DNA from: an uncultured Acidimicrobiales bacterium
Lineage (GTDB): Bacteria > Actinomycetota > Acidimicrobiia > Acidimicrobiales > SHLQ01
NCBI GenBank assembly: GCA_938023735.1
Contig: CALJDK010000055.1
Span: 1-64,000, forward strand
Length of the DNA stretch: 64,000 nucleotides
Direction of reading: 5' to 3'
In this document: positions 9,513 to 18,260 of the stretch, piece after piece
How positions within the stretch are numbered: position 1 is the stretch's first letter
Layout: each line of letters starts with the position of its first letter
The notes under the pieces: generated by a model
Database searches by the model: none
Told to the model about the DNA's origin: nothing
Seen by the model: the letters and a program-made list of their open reading frames with translations, nothing else
Position numbers and translations under genes: made by a program

Positions 9513-9565
9513 CCCGCCCTTTCCTTTCCGCCCACCCGCCCTTTCCTTTCCGCCCTCCCGCCCTT
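9513..9565. repeat. 22-bp tandem repeat, pyrimidine-rich (about 2.4 units)
   Basis: CCCGCCCTTTCCTTTCCGCC occurs at 9513-9532 and again at 9535-9554, followed by a partial third unit. It lies between the divergent starts of the redoxin gene and the TauD-like gene. The minus strand is a polypurine tract of G and A runs. A role in the divergent promoters is possible but not shown. Confidence 0.7.
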
Positions 9566-9599
9566 CTGCGTGCCGCCTGAAAGGCGGTATTCTTGGCAT

Positions 9600-10463
9600 A
9601 TGTCCGCAAGTGGTTTTGTGTTCGATCGGCTTACCCCAGCCATCGGTGCTGAAGTATCGGGTGCCCAACTTGCTGGCACACCCTCGACCGAAGCGGTCGG
9701 CGAGTTATACGAGGCGCTGCTCGAACATCAGGTGCTGATATTTCGTGACACCGATCTCTCGCCGAGCGCAATGGCGGCCTTCGGTGCGATGTTCGGGCCG
9801 CTCGGGGCGCGACATCATCGCTATGTAACCCATCCCGACTGCGACGATGTCGTGATCATCAAGTGGGAAGGCGACGACTTGCCCGATGCCGCCGAGTGGC
9901 ACTCCGACATGACCTACCGCGAGAACCCGCCGTTCTCGTCCATTCTCAAGGCGGTCGAGGTGCCCCCTGCGGGCGGCGACACCCTGTGGGCCAGCATGTA
10001 TTCGGTGCACGACTCGCTACCAAAGGGGCTTCGGGCCGACCTGGCCGAGCTTGAAGCCGTGCACGACATGGGCGCATTCCGCACCCCCGCGTATCGCGAG
10101 GGCGGGAATCAGGGAATTCAGGAGGCCATGCTTGGGGCTGGCACCGCCGTGCATCCGGTCATCGCGCACCATCCGGTTACCGGCCGGCCGTATCTCAACG
10201 TGAGCGAGTCGTTCACCCGATTCATCATCGGACTCTCGGCGCCCGAAGGCGGACGTCTTCTCACCGAATTGTTCGACACCATCAACCGGCCCGAACACCA
10301 CGTGCGGATCCGTTGGAAGCCAAACACCATCGCCATGTGGGACAACCGTGCCACCCAGCACTACGCCGTGGTCGATTACCTGCCGCATCGACGAGTGATG
10401 CACCGGGTCGCGGTGAGCGCAGATGCCCGAGCCCAGTCGAAGGTCAGTTCGTCGCCGGCTTGA
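9600..10463 (+). CDS. TauD/TfdA family 2-oxoglutarate dioxygenase
   Basis: A 287-residue iron(II)/2-oxoglutarate dioxygenase. The facial triad is visible as the His-x-Asp of WHSDMTY near residue 101 and the distal His in NRATQHYAVVDY, with an arginine close after in HRRVMHRVAV that would bind 2-oxoglutarate. The AGGDTLWAS stretch is typical of the family. The frame extends upstream through low-complexity repeats, so the ATG at 9600 after the AGGCGG hairpin is preferred; it aligns with usual N-termini. The substrate is unknown. The gene overlaps the convergent ACT gene by 20 bp. Confidence 0.88.
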   Translation: MSASGFVFDRLTPAIGAEVSGAQLAGTPSTEAVGELYEALLEHQVLIFRDTDLSPSAMAAFGAMFGPLGARHHRYVTHPDCDDVVIIKWEGDDLPDAAEWHSDMTYRENPPFSSILKAVEVPPAGGDTLWASMYSVHDSLPKGLRADLAELEAVHDMGAFRTPAYREGGNQGIQEAMLGAGTAVHPVIAHHPVTGRPYLNVSESFTRFIIGLSAPEGGRLLTELFDTINRPEHHVRIRWKPNTIAMWDNRATQHYAVVDYLPHRRVMHRVAVSADARAQSKVSSSPA

Positions 10464-10983
10464 ACTCGATGTCCACCATCAGTTCAGCTTCGAGGGCCTC
10501 GATACATTCCTGAAGTTCTGCAGGCGCCGCTCCTGCGGGGGCGATGAGAAGCGCCTGGGCCTCGAACAGCATGCCTCCGGCCATCGGGGCTTCTCGTAGC
10601 TCGGTACGAAGCTCGGCGATACTCACGTTTCGTTCGGCAAGGGCAGCCGAGAGGTCGTGAATAATGCCGGGTTGGTCAGGTCCCAGCAGGGAGAGTTCGA
10701 ACTCGGTGCCGGCTTGCGGGCCCGCGACCGGGTCGGCAGGACCGTCGGCGGCGGTAACGGTTACATCGAACAAGCCTTTACTGGTGAGGGGTTCGAGGGC
10801 TGCTTCGAAGGCAGACGATTTCGCATCGGGAACCGTCACCATCACGATTCCGGCAAACTTGCCTCCGAGTTCGGCCATATGGCTCTTGGCCCAGTTGCCG
10901 CCCTGTGCTTCAACGATCTCGGCGAGCGCGTCGACCAAGCCGGAGCGGTCGTCGCCGATGACGGTAAGGACAAGAGTCGCCAT
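10444..10983 (-). CDS. Double ACT-domain protein, GcvR-like
   Basis: A 179-residue protein with two ACT modules, residues about 3-80 (LVLTVIGDDRSGLVDALAEIV) and about 95-170 (ELSLLGPDQPGIIHDLSAAL). This layout matches glycine-cleavage regulator GcvR-like proteins, which sense amino acids and act on partners; no DNA-binding domain is present. No glycine-cleavage gene is adjacent. It converges on and overlaps the TauD-like gene. Confidence 0.8.
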   Translation of the reverse strand: MATLVLTVIGDDRSGLVDALAEIVEAQGGNWAKSHMAELGGKFAGIVMVTVPDAKSSAFEAALEPLTSKGLFDVTVTAADGPADPVAGPQAGTEFELSLLGPDQPGIIHDLSAALAERNVSIAELRTELREAPMAGGMLFEAQALLIAPAGAAPAELQECIEALEAELMVDIEFKPATN

Positions 10984-11015
10984 GGGGCGACCCTAGTGAA
11001 CGCGACCGTGCGGGT

Positions 11016-12749
11016 TTAACTCGCTTCCCGCTCGTCGGAAAGACCGGAATGGGTGAACGACTCGTGGTACTGCACCGGAAGCGGCCCTGGGGTTCGCTTG
11101 TGCACATACATGGCGGCATCGGCTTCACTGATCGCCTGCTCCGCGTCGATGGGGTCGAGGTCGAGCGATTGGGCGCCCGTCGATGGAGCGGTTGAGGGCA
11201 CAAATGTGTAGCCGCATGCGGCATCGATCTCGAAGGACTCGTCTGGGGCGGTCACTGCGTCGAGAAGCCGTTTAGCGAGTCGGGCCAACTGGGGCGACGT
11301 GGTGTTTGGCGCAACGACGATGAACTCGTCGCCACCGACTCGGCCAACCGTGTCGGTCTCGCGGGCGGCGTCTTGGAGTCGCTTGGCGAGCCGAACCAGT
11401 AGTGCGTCGCCGTGGGCGTGGCCATCACGGTCGTTGGCCGCCTTGAAGCCGTTGAGGTCAAAGTAGATGACGCCGGTTCCCTCGGACCTTCGGTCGGCCA
11501 TCGCTGCCGAAAGCGCGTTGTGCGCGCTCTGCCGGTTTGCGATGCCGGTGAGCCCATCGGTTGCTGCTTGGCGCGCAAGTTCGATGCGTAGCGTCCACGA
11601 CTCGGTGATGTCGTCAACACAAATCAACAAACCACCCGCACCACTGTGAGCACTGGCGCCGTCGCGGCCGTCACCGTGATCGTTGAGAAGGGGTCGAAAG
11701 GCCAGGCGAGTTCGTCGAGCCTGACCATCGTTGCGGTGAAGGGTTGCCTCCATATCGACCTCGATGGCGTCGCGGTAAATCGTGTATGCCATCTCGCGAA
11801 TGTCATCCTGAGTCGCGGGATCAAACAGTTCGAGGTAGTCGTCGAGCTTGCCATGCAGCACACCGGTGATCTCGGCGAGCCGTTCATTCGCAAAGACCAA
11901 AAGCCCGTCGCGATCGAAGTGTGCGACACCGCTCGGCAGCGCGTCGGTCAGTTGGCGAAGGATCTCTTCTTGTTTGGTGAGTTCCTCAAACATCTGCATT
12001 TCGGCGGTGATGTCGAGGAGTTCGCACCGCACGTAACCTTCGGTTGCCAACAGGTTGGTGGTGGTTAGCTCGAACCACATCCACTCGCCCGATTTTGTAC
12101 GTCGACGCTGACGGCAACGAACCGGGTGGGTCACCGTTACCGTCGTTAGCCAGGCGTCGATGGCGGCCTGGTTGTCATCGGGGTGGATGATTCCGAGCGA
12201 ATTTTCGCCGAGGAGGTCTGCCGCAGTCCACCCGAGCATTTCTTCGATGGTGGGGTCGAACGAAATCATGTTTCCAAGCTCGTCAGACCGGTACCCGATC
12301 CATCGGTTCTTCACCGATTCGACGTTGGATGTGTCCGTGTAGGGCACGGCGTTGTCGTCGGCAAGAAGTAGGCAGATTGTCAGCGGTTCACCGGTACCGT
12401 CGGGGTCGTCGGGAACGACTGCTATCAGGTGGAGTTGTTGGAGCTGATCAGGGTCTTCGACCAGGCGTACCGCCGACACCACGTGTCGGGTCTTGCGAGA
12501 AGCGGCGAAGGCAACAAATGCGTCGTGCTGGGACTCGGGCATGATCAGCTCGAGTGGTGCGACGGCGTCTTGAACGTTCGGGACGTACTCCTCGAGCCAT
12601 GACGGGGGTGTGGCAAGTGCGCCATGAGCGTTCATGGCCGTACCAATCGGAGCGTCGCCGAGGTTGGCGATAGACGCAATGAGGTCGCGTGTCGTTAGAT
12701 GCTCGCCAAACGGCGCGTTTGCCATACATGCGTCATCGTCGTTCGGCAT
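11016..12749 (-). CDS. PAS-GGDEF diguanylate cyclase
   Basis: A 577-residue cytosolic signalling protein. PAS-like folds occupy about residues 110-240 (NMISFDPTIEEMLGWTAADL) and 255-380 (ALPSGVAHFDRDGLLVFANE). The C-terminal GGDEF domain carries an intact RVGGDEFIVVAP active-site loop and the upstream TDGLTGIANRQSAH motif, so cyclic-di-GMP synthesis is expected. No EAL domain or membrane segment is seen. The PAS domains should gate the cyclase in response to a small ligand or redox signal. Confidence 0.9.
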   Translation of the reverse strand: MPNDDDACMANAPFGEHLTTRDLIASIANLGDAPIGTAMNAHGALATPPSWLEEYVPNVQDAVAPLELIMPESQHDAFVAFAASRKTRHVVSAVRLVEDPDQLQQLHLIAVVPDDPDGTGEPLTICLLLADDNAVPYTDTSNVESVKNRWIGYRSDELGNMISFDPTIEEMLGWTAADLLGENSLGIIHPDDNQAAIDAWLTTVTVTHPVRCRQRRRTKSGEWMWFELTTTNLLATEGYVRCELLDITAEMQMFEELTKQEEILRQLTDALPSGVAHFDRDGLLVFANERLAEITGVLHGKLDDYLELFDPATQDDIREMAYTIYRDAIEVDMEATLHRNDGQARRTRLAFRPLLNDHGDGRDGASAHSGAGGLLICVDDITESWTLRIELARQAATDGLTGIANRQSAHNALSAAMADRRSEGTGVIYFDLNGFKAANDRDGHAHGDALLVRLAKRLQDAARETDTVGRVGGDEFIVVAPNTTSPQLARLAKRLLDAVTAPDESFEIDAACGYTFVPSTAPSTGAQSLDLDPIDAEQAISEADAAMYVHKRTPGPLPVQYHESFTHSGLSDEREAS

Positions 12750-12820
12750 TTGCCGCTTGAGCCATCGGGCACTCTTCTGAACGGTGCTCTGATGTGGTGG
12801 GGGCGGCGTCGTGCCGCTGG

Positions 12821-14251
12821 TTAGACCGGCCAGCCCGACAGGGACTTCACCTCGAGGAAGTCCTCGATACCGTATTGGCCGCCTTCGCGGCCGTTGCCGG
12901 ACTGCTTATAGCCGCCGAACGGAGCGTTTGGCGCCCGGCGGGCGCCGTTGATCTGCACAACACCCGCACGGATTCGGCGAGCGAGGGTCTGCACCCGCTC
13001 GGCATCCTGGCCCTGGATGTAGGCCGCCAGGCCGTATTGGGTGTCGTTGGCCAGTTCGGCTGCCTCGTCGTCGGTCTCGAAGGCGCTCATGGTGAGCACA
13101 GGGCCGAAGATCTCTTCGTTCCAGAGGGTCATATCGGGGGTGACATCGGCGAACACGGTTGGTTTCACGAACCAGCCTTTGTCGAGGCCCTCGGGGCGGC
13201 CGAGGCCACCGGCCACCAGGCGGGCGCCTTCGGCGATACCGGTCTCGATGAGTTTCTGCACCTTGTTGAACTGAGCTTCAGAAACCAGTGGGCCAAGATG
13301 CGCCCCTTCCTCTGATGCCAGGTTGACCTCGGTGTTGGCTGCGGCTTCGGCAGCCAGCGCCACCGCTTGGTCATAGACCGAACCCTCGACCAGCATTTTG
13401 CCCGGGGAGATGCACGATTGGCCGGTGTTGTTGAAGCACATGCCAACGCCGGCAGGCACGGTCTTCTCAATGCCCGAGTCGGCGAAGACAACGTTGGGAG
13501 ATTTGCCGCCAAGTTCCAACGACACCCGCTTCACCGTGTCGGCGGCCGCCTTGCTGATGGCCATTCCGGCGCGGGTTGAGCCGGTGAACGAAATGAGGTC
13601 GACCTCGGGGTGGCTGGTAAGCGCCGTACCGGTTCCCGCGCCGTCGCCTTGGACCAGGTTGAACACGCCGGCGGGAATCTTGGCCTCATCGCAGAACTCG
13701 GCAAAAAGCGCTGCCGATACGGGAGCGATTTCCGACGGCTTCAGAACCATGGTGCACCCTGCGGCGAGCGCAGCGCCCACCTTGAGACAGATCTGGTTCA
13801 TCGGCCAGTTCCAGGGCGTGATGAGTGCAGCGACCCCGGCTGGTTCGAGAGCGACCAGGTGCTCGGGGCCATCGAGTTCTCTGACAAACTCCATCTCGGC
13901 AAGCTCGCGGGCAAAGGTCTTGAGGTGACCGAGGCCGACGGGCGATTGGGCGTTGCGTGACAGGGCCAGCGGTGCGCCCATCTCTTCGGAGATCGCCGCC
14001 GACATTTCGTCGGTGCGGGCGGTGAACACGGCGACGAGTCGATCGATAGCCTCGACCCGTTCGGCTGGGGTAGTGGTGGACCACGATGGGAAGGCTTTGC
14101 GGGCGGCCATAACGGCCTGGTCGACTTCGTCGGCGGTAGCCCAGACGGTCTCAGTAAAAGCTTCTTCGGTTGAGGGGTTGAACACCGGTTGGCGTTCGGC
14201 CGATGCCGCTTCCTGCCAGGCGCCATCGATATAAAAGCTGGTGGTAGTCAT
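12821..14251 (-). CDS. NAD(P)-dependent aldehyde dehydrogenase
   Basis: A 476-residue enzyme of the standard family length. Visible motifs are the Asn-containing ITPWNWPMNQ, the glycine motif SFTGSTRAG, the catalytic Glu in LELGGKSPNVV, and the nucleophilic Cys in NNTGQSCISPGKML. The ATG at 14251 opens the normal N-terminus TTTSFYIDGAWQ; a longer in-frame start at 14311 would overlap the upstream methyltransferase stop codon. It lies 59 bp downstream of the MttB-like gene on the same strand, which suggests it may oxidise an aldehyde formed in that pathway. Confidence 0.92.
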   Translation of the reverse strand: MTTTSFYIDGAWQEAASAERQPVFNPSTEEAFTETVWATADEVDQAVMAARKAFPSWSTTTPAERVEAIDRLVAVFTARTDEMSAAISEEMGAPLALSRNAQSPVGLGHLKTFARELAEMEFVRELDGPEHLVALEPAGVAALITPWNWPMNQICLKVGAALAAGCTMVLKPSEIAPVSAALFAEFCDEAKIPAGVFNLVQGDGAGTGTALTSHPEVDLISFTGSTRAGMAISKAAADTVKRVSLELGGKSPNVVFADSGIEKTVPAGVGMCFNNTGQSCISPGKMLVEGSVYDQAVALAAEAAANTEVNLASEEGAHLGPLVSEAQFNKVQKLIETGIAEGARLVAGGLGRPEGLDKGWFVKPTVFADVTPDMTLWNEEIFGPVLTMSAFETDDEAAELANDTQYGLAAYIQGQDAERVQTLARRIRAGVVQINGARRAPNAPFGGYKQSGNGREGGQYGIEDFLEVKSLSGWPV

Positions 14252-14310
14252 GCGCCGAACTGTAACGGCGTTCGGCGTGTGGGTGGTGCTCGGGTGAACC
14301 GGTTCCCGCA

Positions 14311-15828
14311 CTATGGTTCGCCGTCACCGATCGCTTCTTTCCGCTTCGCCACGTACTCGTCGAGAGCGTCGCGGCGGTCGGCCGACAGTTCGGGTTCGAC
14401 GTAGTCTTCCAACGCATCCTGCCAAACCTTGGTTGCGCGTTGGGTTGCCGTGCGTCCACCTGACTCAAGCCAGGCGCCGTGGTTCTGCCAGTCGGAGATC
14501 ATCGGCGAGTAGAACGCATCGGTGTAGCGGGTCATCGTGTGCTCGTCGCCAAAGAAATGGCCGCCGGTCGGAACTCGGCTCATCGCGTCGAACGCCAAGG
14601 CTTCGTCGCTGAGATCGATTGGGGTGAGGAACTCCATCATGTGCTGGAGCATCTCGACATCGAGCACCAGCTTTTCGTAGCTGGCCTGGAGTCCGCCTTC
14701 CATCCAGCCTGCTGCGTGGTAGATGAGGTTGGTGCCCCCGAGCACACATCCCCACAGCGACATTTGGGTCTCGTACGCCGCCTGGGCGTCGACGGTGTTC
14801 GACGCACTTGAGTTTGAGGCCCGGTAGGGGAGGTTGTACCGGCGGGCAAGCTGACCGGATGCGACGTTGGCTTTGGCGTGCTCGGGAGTGCCGAACGCTG
14901 GCGAGCCCGACTTCATATCAACGTTCGATGTGAACGAGCCATACATCACCGGTGCGCCGGGTCGGGTCAGTTGGGTGAGCGCGATACCGAACAGGGCCTC
15001 GGCGTTTTGTTGGGTCAGCGCGGCGCCGAGGGTTACCGGCGTCATCGCACCCATAAGCGTGAACGGAGTTACCGAGACCGCCTGGCCATGCTCGGCCATC
15101 GTCATGAGGCCTTTGGCCATCTCCTCGTCGAAACGGCGCGGTGAGTTGACGTTGATGATCGTGGTGACTCCCGGCGATGCGGCCATCTCCTCCAGCGTGA
15201 TGCCCCGGCTGATCGCCATCATTTCGATTCCGTCGAGCGCTCGCCCACGGCCGATCGACAGGCAGTGAAAACTTAGGTCGGATAACGTCAGATTCGCCCG
15301 GTAGGCGTCGAGGTGGCGGTTGTTGGCAGGGAGTTCGAGCGGCGACGCCACCTGGTTGCCGATGATGTGGATGGCGTTGAAGTAGTGCGCGAGGCGAATG
15401 AAGTTTTCGTAGTCGTCCATGTTCGACGACCGGCGGCCGTTCACTTCGTCGTGCACGCTGGGCGGCCCAGCTACCAACCCGAACGCGACATGGTTGCCTC
15501 CCATCGTGAGCTGCTTAGCCTCGTTCCGCGACGTAAGTGTGAAGCTTGCCGGAGTCGTGGTCAGCGCATGCTCGATGATGTCGCGGCCGACCCGAACGGT
15601 TTCGCCTTCGACGATGGCGCCCGCATTGGCAAAACGCTGTCGAGCTTCGGGGCACCACAGCTCGACACCGAGCTCTTCGAGCACCCGAATTGATGCGTCG
15701 TGGATTCGCTCAACCCCTTCCGGGTCGAGCACCGGCAGCGTGCCGTGGGGGTTCGTTACCTGCCGCCAGGGGAGTTGTTTGACGTTGGGTTCTGGCGACC
15801 TCGTTCGTGATCGGCCTCGTCGAGCCAA
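14311..15828 (-). CDS. Trimethylamine methyltransferase (MttB) family, non-pyrrolysine
   Basis: A 505-residue protein of the MttB superfamily, recognised from motifs such as LDPEGVERIHDASIRVLEEL, FGLVAGPPSVHD, NSSASNTVDAQAAYETQMSL and HAAGWMEGGLQASYEKLVLD. No in-frame UAG is present, so it is not a pyrrolysine enzyme but a relative of glycine-betaine-type methyltransferases (MtgB). These move a methyl group from a quaternary amine to a corrinoid protein. I choose the TTG at 15828, 4 nt after the stop of the upstream oxidoreductase and preceded by GGAG; the longer frame runs through that gene. No adjacent corrinoid-protein gene is visible. Confidence 0.85.
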   Translation of the reverse strand: MARRGRSRTRSPEPNVKQLPWRQVTNPHGTLPVLDPEGVERIHDASIRVLEELGVELWCPEARQRFANAGAIVEGETVRVGRDIIEHALTTTPASFTLTSRNEAKQLTMGGNHVAFGLVAGPPSVHDEVNGRRSSNMDDYENFIRLAHYFNAIHIIGNQVASPLELPANNRHLDAYRANLTLSDLSFHCLSIGRGRALDGIEMMAISRGITLEEMAASPGVTTIINVNSPRRFDEEMAKGLMTMAEHGQAVSVTPFTLMGAMTPVTLGAALTQQNAEALFGIALTQLTRPGAPVMYGSFTSNVDMKSGSPAFGTPEHAKANVASGQLARRYNLPYRASNSSASNTVDAQAAYETQMSLWGCVLGGTNLIYHAAGWMEGGLQASYEKLVLDVEMLQHMMEFLTPIDLSDEALAFDAMSRVPTGGHFFGDEHTMTRYTDAFYSPMISDWQNHGAWLESGGRTATQRATKVWQDALEDYVEPELSADRRDALDEYVAKRKEAIGDGEP

Positions 15829-15832
15829 CGGG

Positions 15833-17155
15833 TCAACTCCAGGGGTAGGGGCTGTTTGACACCGGGTGCAGGTTGCCCTCGGCGTAGCGGCGGTATCGGA
15901 ACGGCTCGAGCAAGCCCTGTGTTTGGCCATCGAGCTCTTTGGCCACCAACGCCCCTACACCGATCATTTTGTAGCCATGGTTTGAGTCGCAAATGAAGTA
16001 GGCGTTTTCGGCGAAGGTATCGAAGACCGGGAAGCTGTCGGGAGTGAAGCTTCCAATACCACCCGACGGTTCGTGCTTGATGAGTCCGCTCTTGCCCTCG
16101 AACCGTTTCTGACAGTGCGAGAGGGCCGAGGTCCAGGTGCGGTAGAAGTCGCCACCCACCACGAAGTCGGGTGACTCCGGGCCATAGGGGTCGACGGCAA
16201 CCTCGAGCGCTGGCTTGTCGACGATGTAGGGCATATACCCGCCCTGCACCCCACCGAAGGAGAAGTCGGGTTTGTAGTAAATGCCCCACGGACCTTCGGT
16301 GACCAGTTGGCCGTCGTCGTCGTGAAGCGGCGCATCGGTATCGATGTGAATGACCGGAGGCATGTTGCCGTGGTTGTCGACCAGGTAGCCGGGGTCGACA
16401 CCGAGGACACCCTCTTGCAGTGCCCAGTAGGTCCACGTGTTGGTGTCGTGAAGTTTGCCATCGGACCCCTTTACTGCCGTGGTCACCGGAAGGTCGAGCA
16501 TGGCCCAGAACTTCTGCACCCACGGGCCGACGGCCACGACCACCTGATCGCACGCGATGGTGCCCTGGTCGGTGAGTACGGCGGTGACCGCCCCGGATGC
16601 ATCGGTGCTGAACTCGGTGACCTCAACACCGCCGGTTACAGAAACGCCAGCATCCTCGACTTTGGCGAGTAAGCCTTGCAGTGACTTCTGGTTGTTGGCG
16701 TAGCCGCCCTTCTTTTCGTGAAGCACCGAGGTGATTCCCTGCGCACGCCAGTCGTGGAAGATTCCCTCCATGTAGAGCTTGGATTCATCGGCGCCTTCGA
16801 TAAACACCGATTCGTAGCCGATTGCTTTTTGCTGCTCATAGATCGATCGCACATCGTCGCGCATGCCCTCGTGGCTGATCTGCATGTAGCCAACGGGATG
16901 GTACGAGAACGCTTCGGGGTCGGACTCCCACACGCCGACCGAATGGGCCATGAGTTCGCGCATAGCCGGCTGGAAGTAGTTGTTCCGAATCACTCCGCAG
17001 GCGATGCCCGATGCACCGGCTCCCACATTGGTTTTGTCGACGACGATGATTCCGTCGCCCGAACCACGAAGCCGGGCTAGGTGAAATGCGGTGGAGAGAC
17101 CGTGAATTCCTGCACCGATGATGACGGTGGTTGCGTTTTCGGGGAGCACATTCAT
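15833..17155 (-). CDS. FAD-dependent oxidoreductase, sarcosine oxidase/DadA-like
   Basis: A 440-residue flavoprotein with an N-terminal GAGIHGLSTAFHLARL dinucleotide motif, the ATG-like loop AVGPWVQKFW, and a C-terminal GSFTPDSFPVFD and SNHGYKMIGVGALVAKEL. This is the D-amino-acid-oxidase/sarcosine-oxidase-beta fold, acting on N-methylated amino acids or related amines. It lacks the folate-binding GcvT-like domain of full dimethylglycine dehydrogenases. Four bases separate it from the MttB-like gene, so the two form an operon. It is divergent from the LysR gene at 17248, its likely regulator. Confidence 0.87.
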   Translation of the reverse strand: MNVLPENATTVIIGAGIHGLSTAFHLARLRGSGDGIIVVDKTNVGAGASGIACGVIRNNYFQPAMRELMAHSVGVWESDPEAFSYHPVGYMQISHEGMRDDVRSIYEQQKAIGYESVFIEGADESKLYMEGIFHDWRAQGITSVLHEKKGGYANNQKSLQGLLAKVEDAGVSVTGGVEVTEFSTDASGAVTAVLTDQGTIACDQVVVAVGPWVQKFWAMLDLPVTTAVKGSDGKLHDTNTWTYWALQEGVLGVDPGYLVDNHGNMPPVIHIDTDAPLHDDDGQLVTEGPWGIYYKPDFSFGGVQGGYMPYIVDKPALEVAVDPYGPESPDFVVGGDFYRTWTSALSHCQKRFEGKSGLIKHEPSGGIGSFTPDSFPVFDTFAENAYFICDSNHGYKMIGVGALVAKELDGQTQGLLEPFRYRRYAEGNLHPVSNSPYPWS

Positions 17156-17205
17156 GGAATCACCTTAGAGAGATCGGCCTCAGCGTCCTATGACCAATAT
17201 ATAAT

Positions 17206-17233
17206 CGTCTCATACCTTCAAAGGTATGAGACG
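17206..17233. promoter_or_regulatory. LysR-type operator palindrome
   Basis: Arms CGTCTCATACCTT (17206-17218) and AAGGTATGAGACG (17221-17233) are perfect 13-bp inverted repeats around 2 bases. A TATAAT hexamer lies at 17200-17205. The palindrome sits between the divergent flavoprotein and LysR genes, ending 15 bp before the LysR start, the usual place for LysR autoregulation and target control. Confidence 0.8.
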
Positions 17234-17247
17234 GTTAACCTGTAGCG

Positions 17248-18165
17248 ATGCACCTTGAGCAGCTTGAGTTGTACGCAACCGTTGTCGAGCAGGGCGGCAT
17301 GACCGCAGCGGCCGACAAGCTCGGCATGTCGCAGCCTGCCGTGAGTCGATCGATCCGGACTCTCGAGCGACAGTTGGGCGTTTCGCTCTTTCGTCGCGAC
17401 GGTCGGAGCGTCGAACCCACCGCGGCTGGCCGATTGGCATACGAGCGAGTCACCACGCTCACCACCGATTGGCGAAGCCTCATGGCCGAGTTGCGGCTGT
17501 TGGCCGGGCGACCCGACGACGTAGTGCTGGCCGTCCCGTTTGGCACCGCCCGTATCCTGATTCCTGTGCTCGTGCGGCGCGCTGCCACCGACCTCCCCGA
17601 TATTCGGGTGCGCGTTATCGAGTCGGCGTCGCCCGATAGTCGAGCCTCGGTGGCCTCGGGCGACATCGATGCCGCGGTCATCTACCCCGAACCCGAGATG
17701 CAGCCTGCCGACCCCGGGCTTGAGGTGCTCTGTACCGAGCGGCTGTGCGCAATGGGCCAACAAGAACTGGTTGGGCACGATAACGTCGCGATCTCACTTC
17801 ATGACCTTGCCCAACTCCCGCTTCTGCTCACGGGCCCAACGTGGAGCATTCGACGATCGATCGATGCGGCATTTGCAAGCATCGGTGCCGAACCCCAGGT
17901 GTTGCGCGAGGTTGGCATCGCCGATGCGCTTCTTTCGTTCGCGCTCGAAGGCGATGGCGTTGCCATCCTGCCCTATAGCAATGCGGCGCGAGACCACGAA
18001 CTTGAACTCTTGGCGGTGCGCGAGATTGAACAGCCCGAAATCGAACGTTCGCTGACGATGTGTCTCGGTACTGGCTTGCCTGAAGTGGTAGCTGACGAGC
18101 TTCGCTCCATCATCACGGCATCTGTTGCTGAAGTTGCATCGTCGGCGCGCTGGACGATTCGGTAG
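17248..18165 (+). CDS. LysR-family transcriptional regulator
   Basis: A 305-residue regulator with an N-terminal winged helix-turn-helix (HLEQLELYATVVEQGGMTAA, then LGMSQPAVSRSIRTLERQLG) and a periplasmic-binding-like effector domain from about residue 90. It starts 15 bp after the operator palindrome at 17206-17233. By context it controls the divergent sarcosine-oxidase-like/MttB-like operon and probably itself. The inducer is unknown; a methylated amine is a reasonable guess. Confidence 0.92.
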   Translation: MHLEQLELYATVVEQGGMTAAADKLGMSQPAVSRSIRTLERQLGVSLFRRDGRSVEPTAAGRLAYERVTTLTTDWRSLMAELRLLAGRPDDVVLAVPFGTARILIPVLVRRAATDLPDIRVRVIESASPDSRASVASGDIDAAVIYPEPEMQPADPGLEVLCTERLCAMGQQELVGHDNVAISLHDLAQLPLLLTGPTWSIRRSIDAAFASIGAEPQVLREVGIADALLSFALEGDGVAILPYSNAARDHELELLAVREIEQPEIERSLTMCLGTGLPEVVADELRSIITASVAEVASSARWTIR

Positions 18166-18260
18166 CTCCCTGTCTCCGTACCATCGCCACACCATGGCCG
18201 CACCGCAAAATCGACAGGGATTCGCTTCTCATACGGCCCAGAACGTGACATGGTTCACCT

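Noticed and set aside
14311-15828. Pyrrolysine in MttB
   Set aside because: The frame has no in-frame TAG; it is a non-Pyl homologue.
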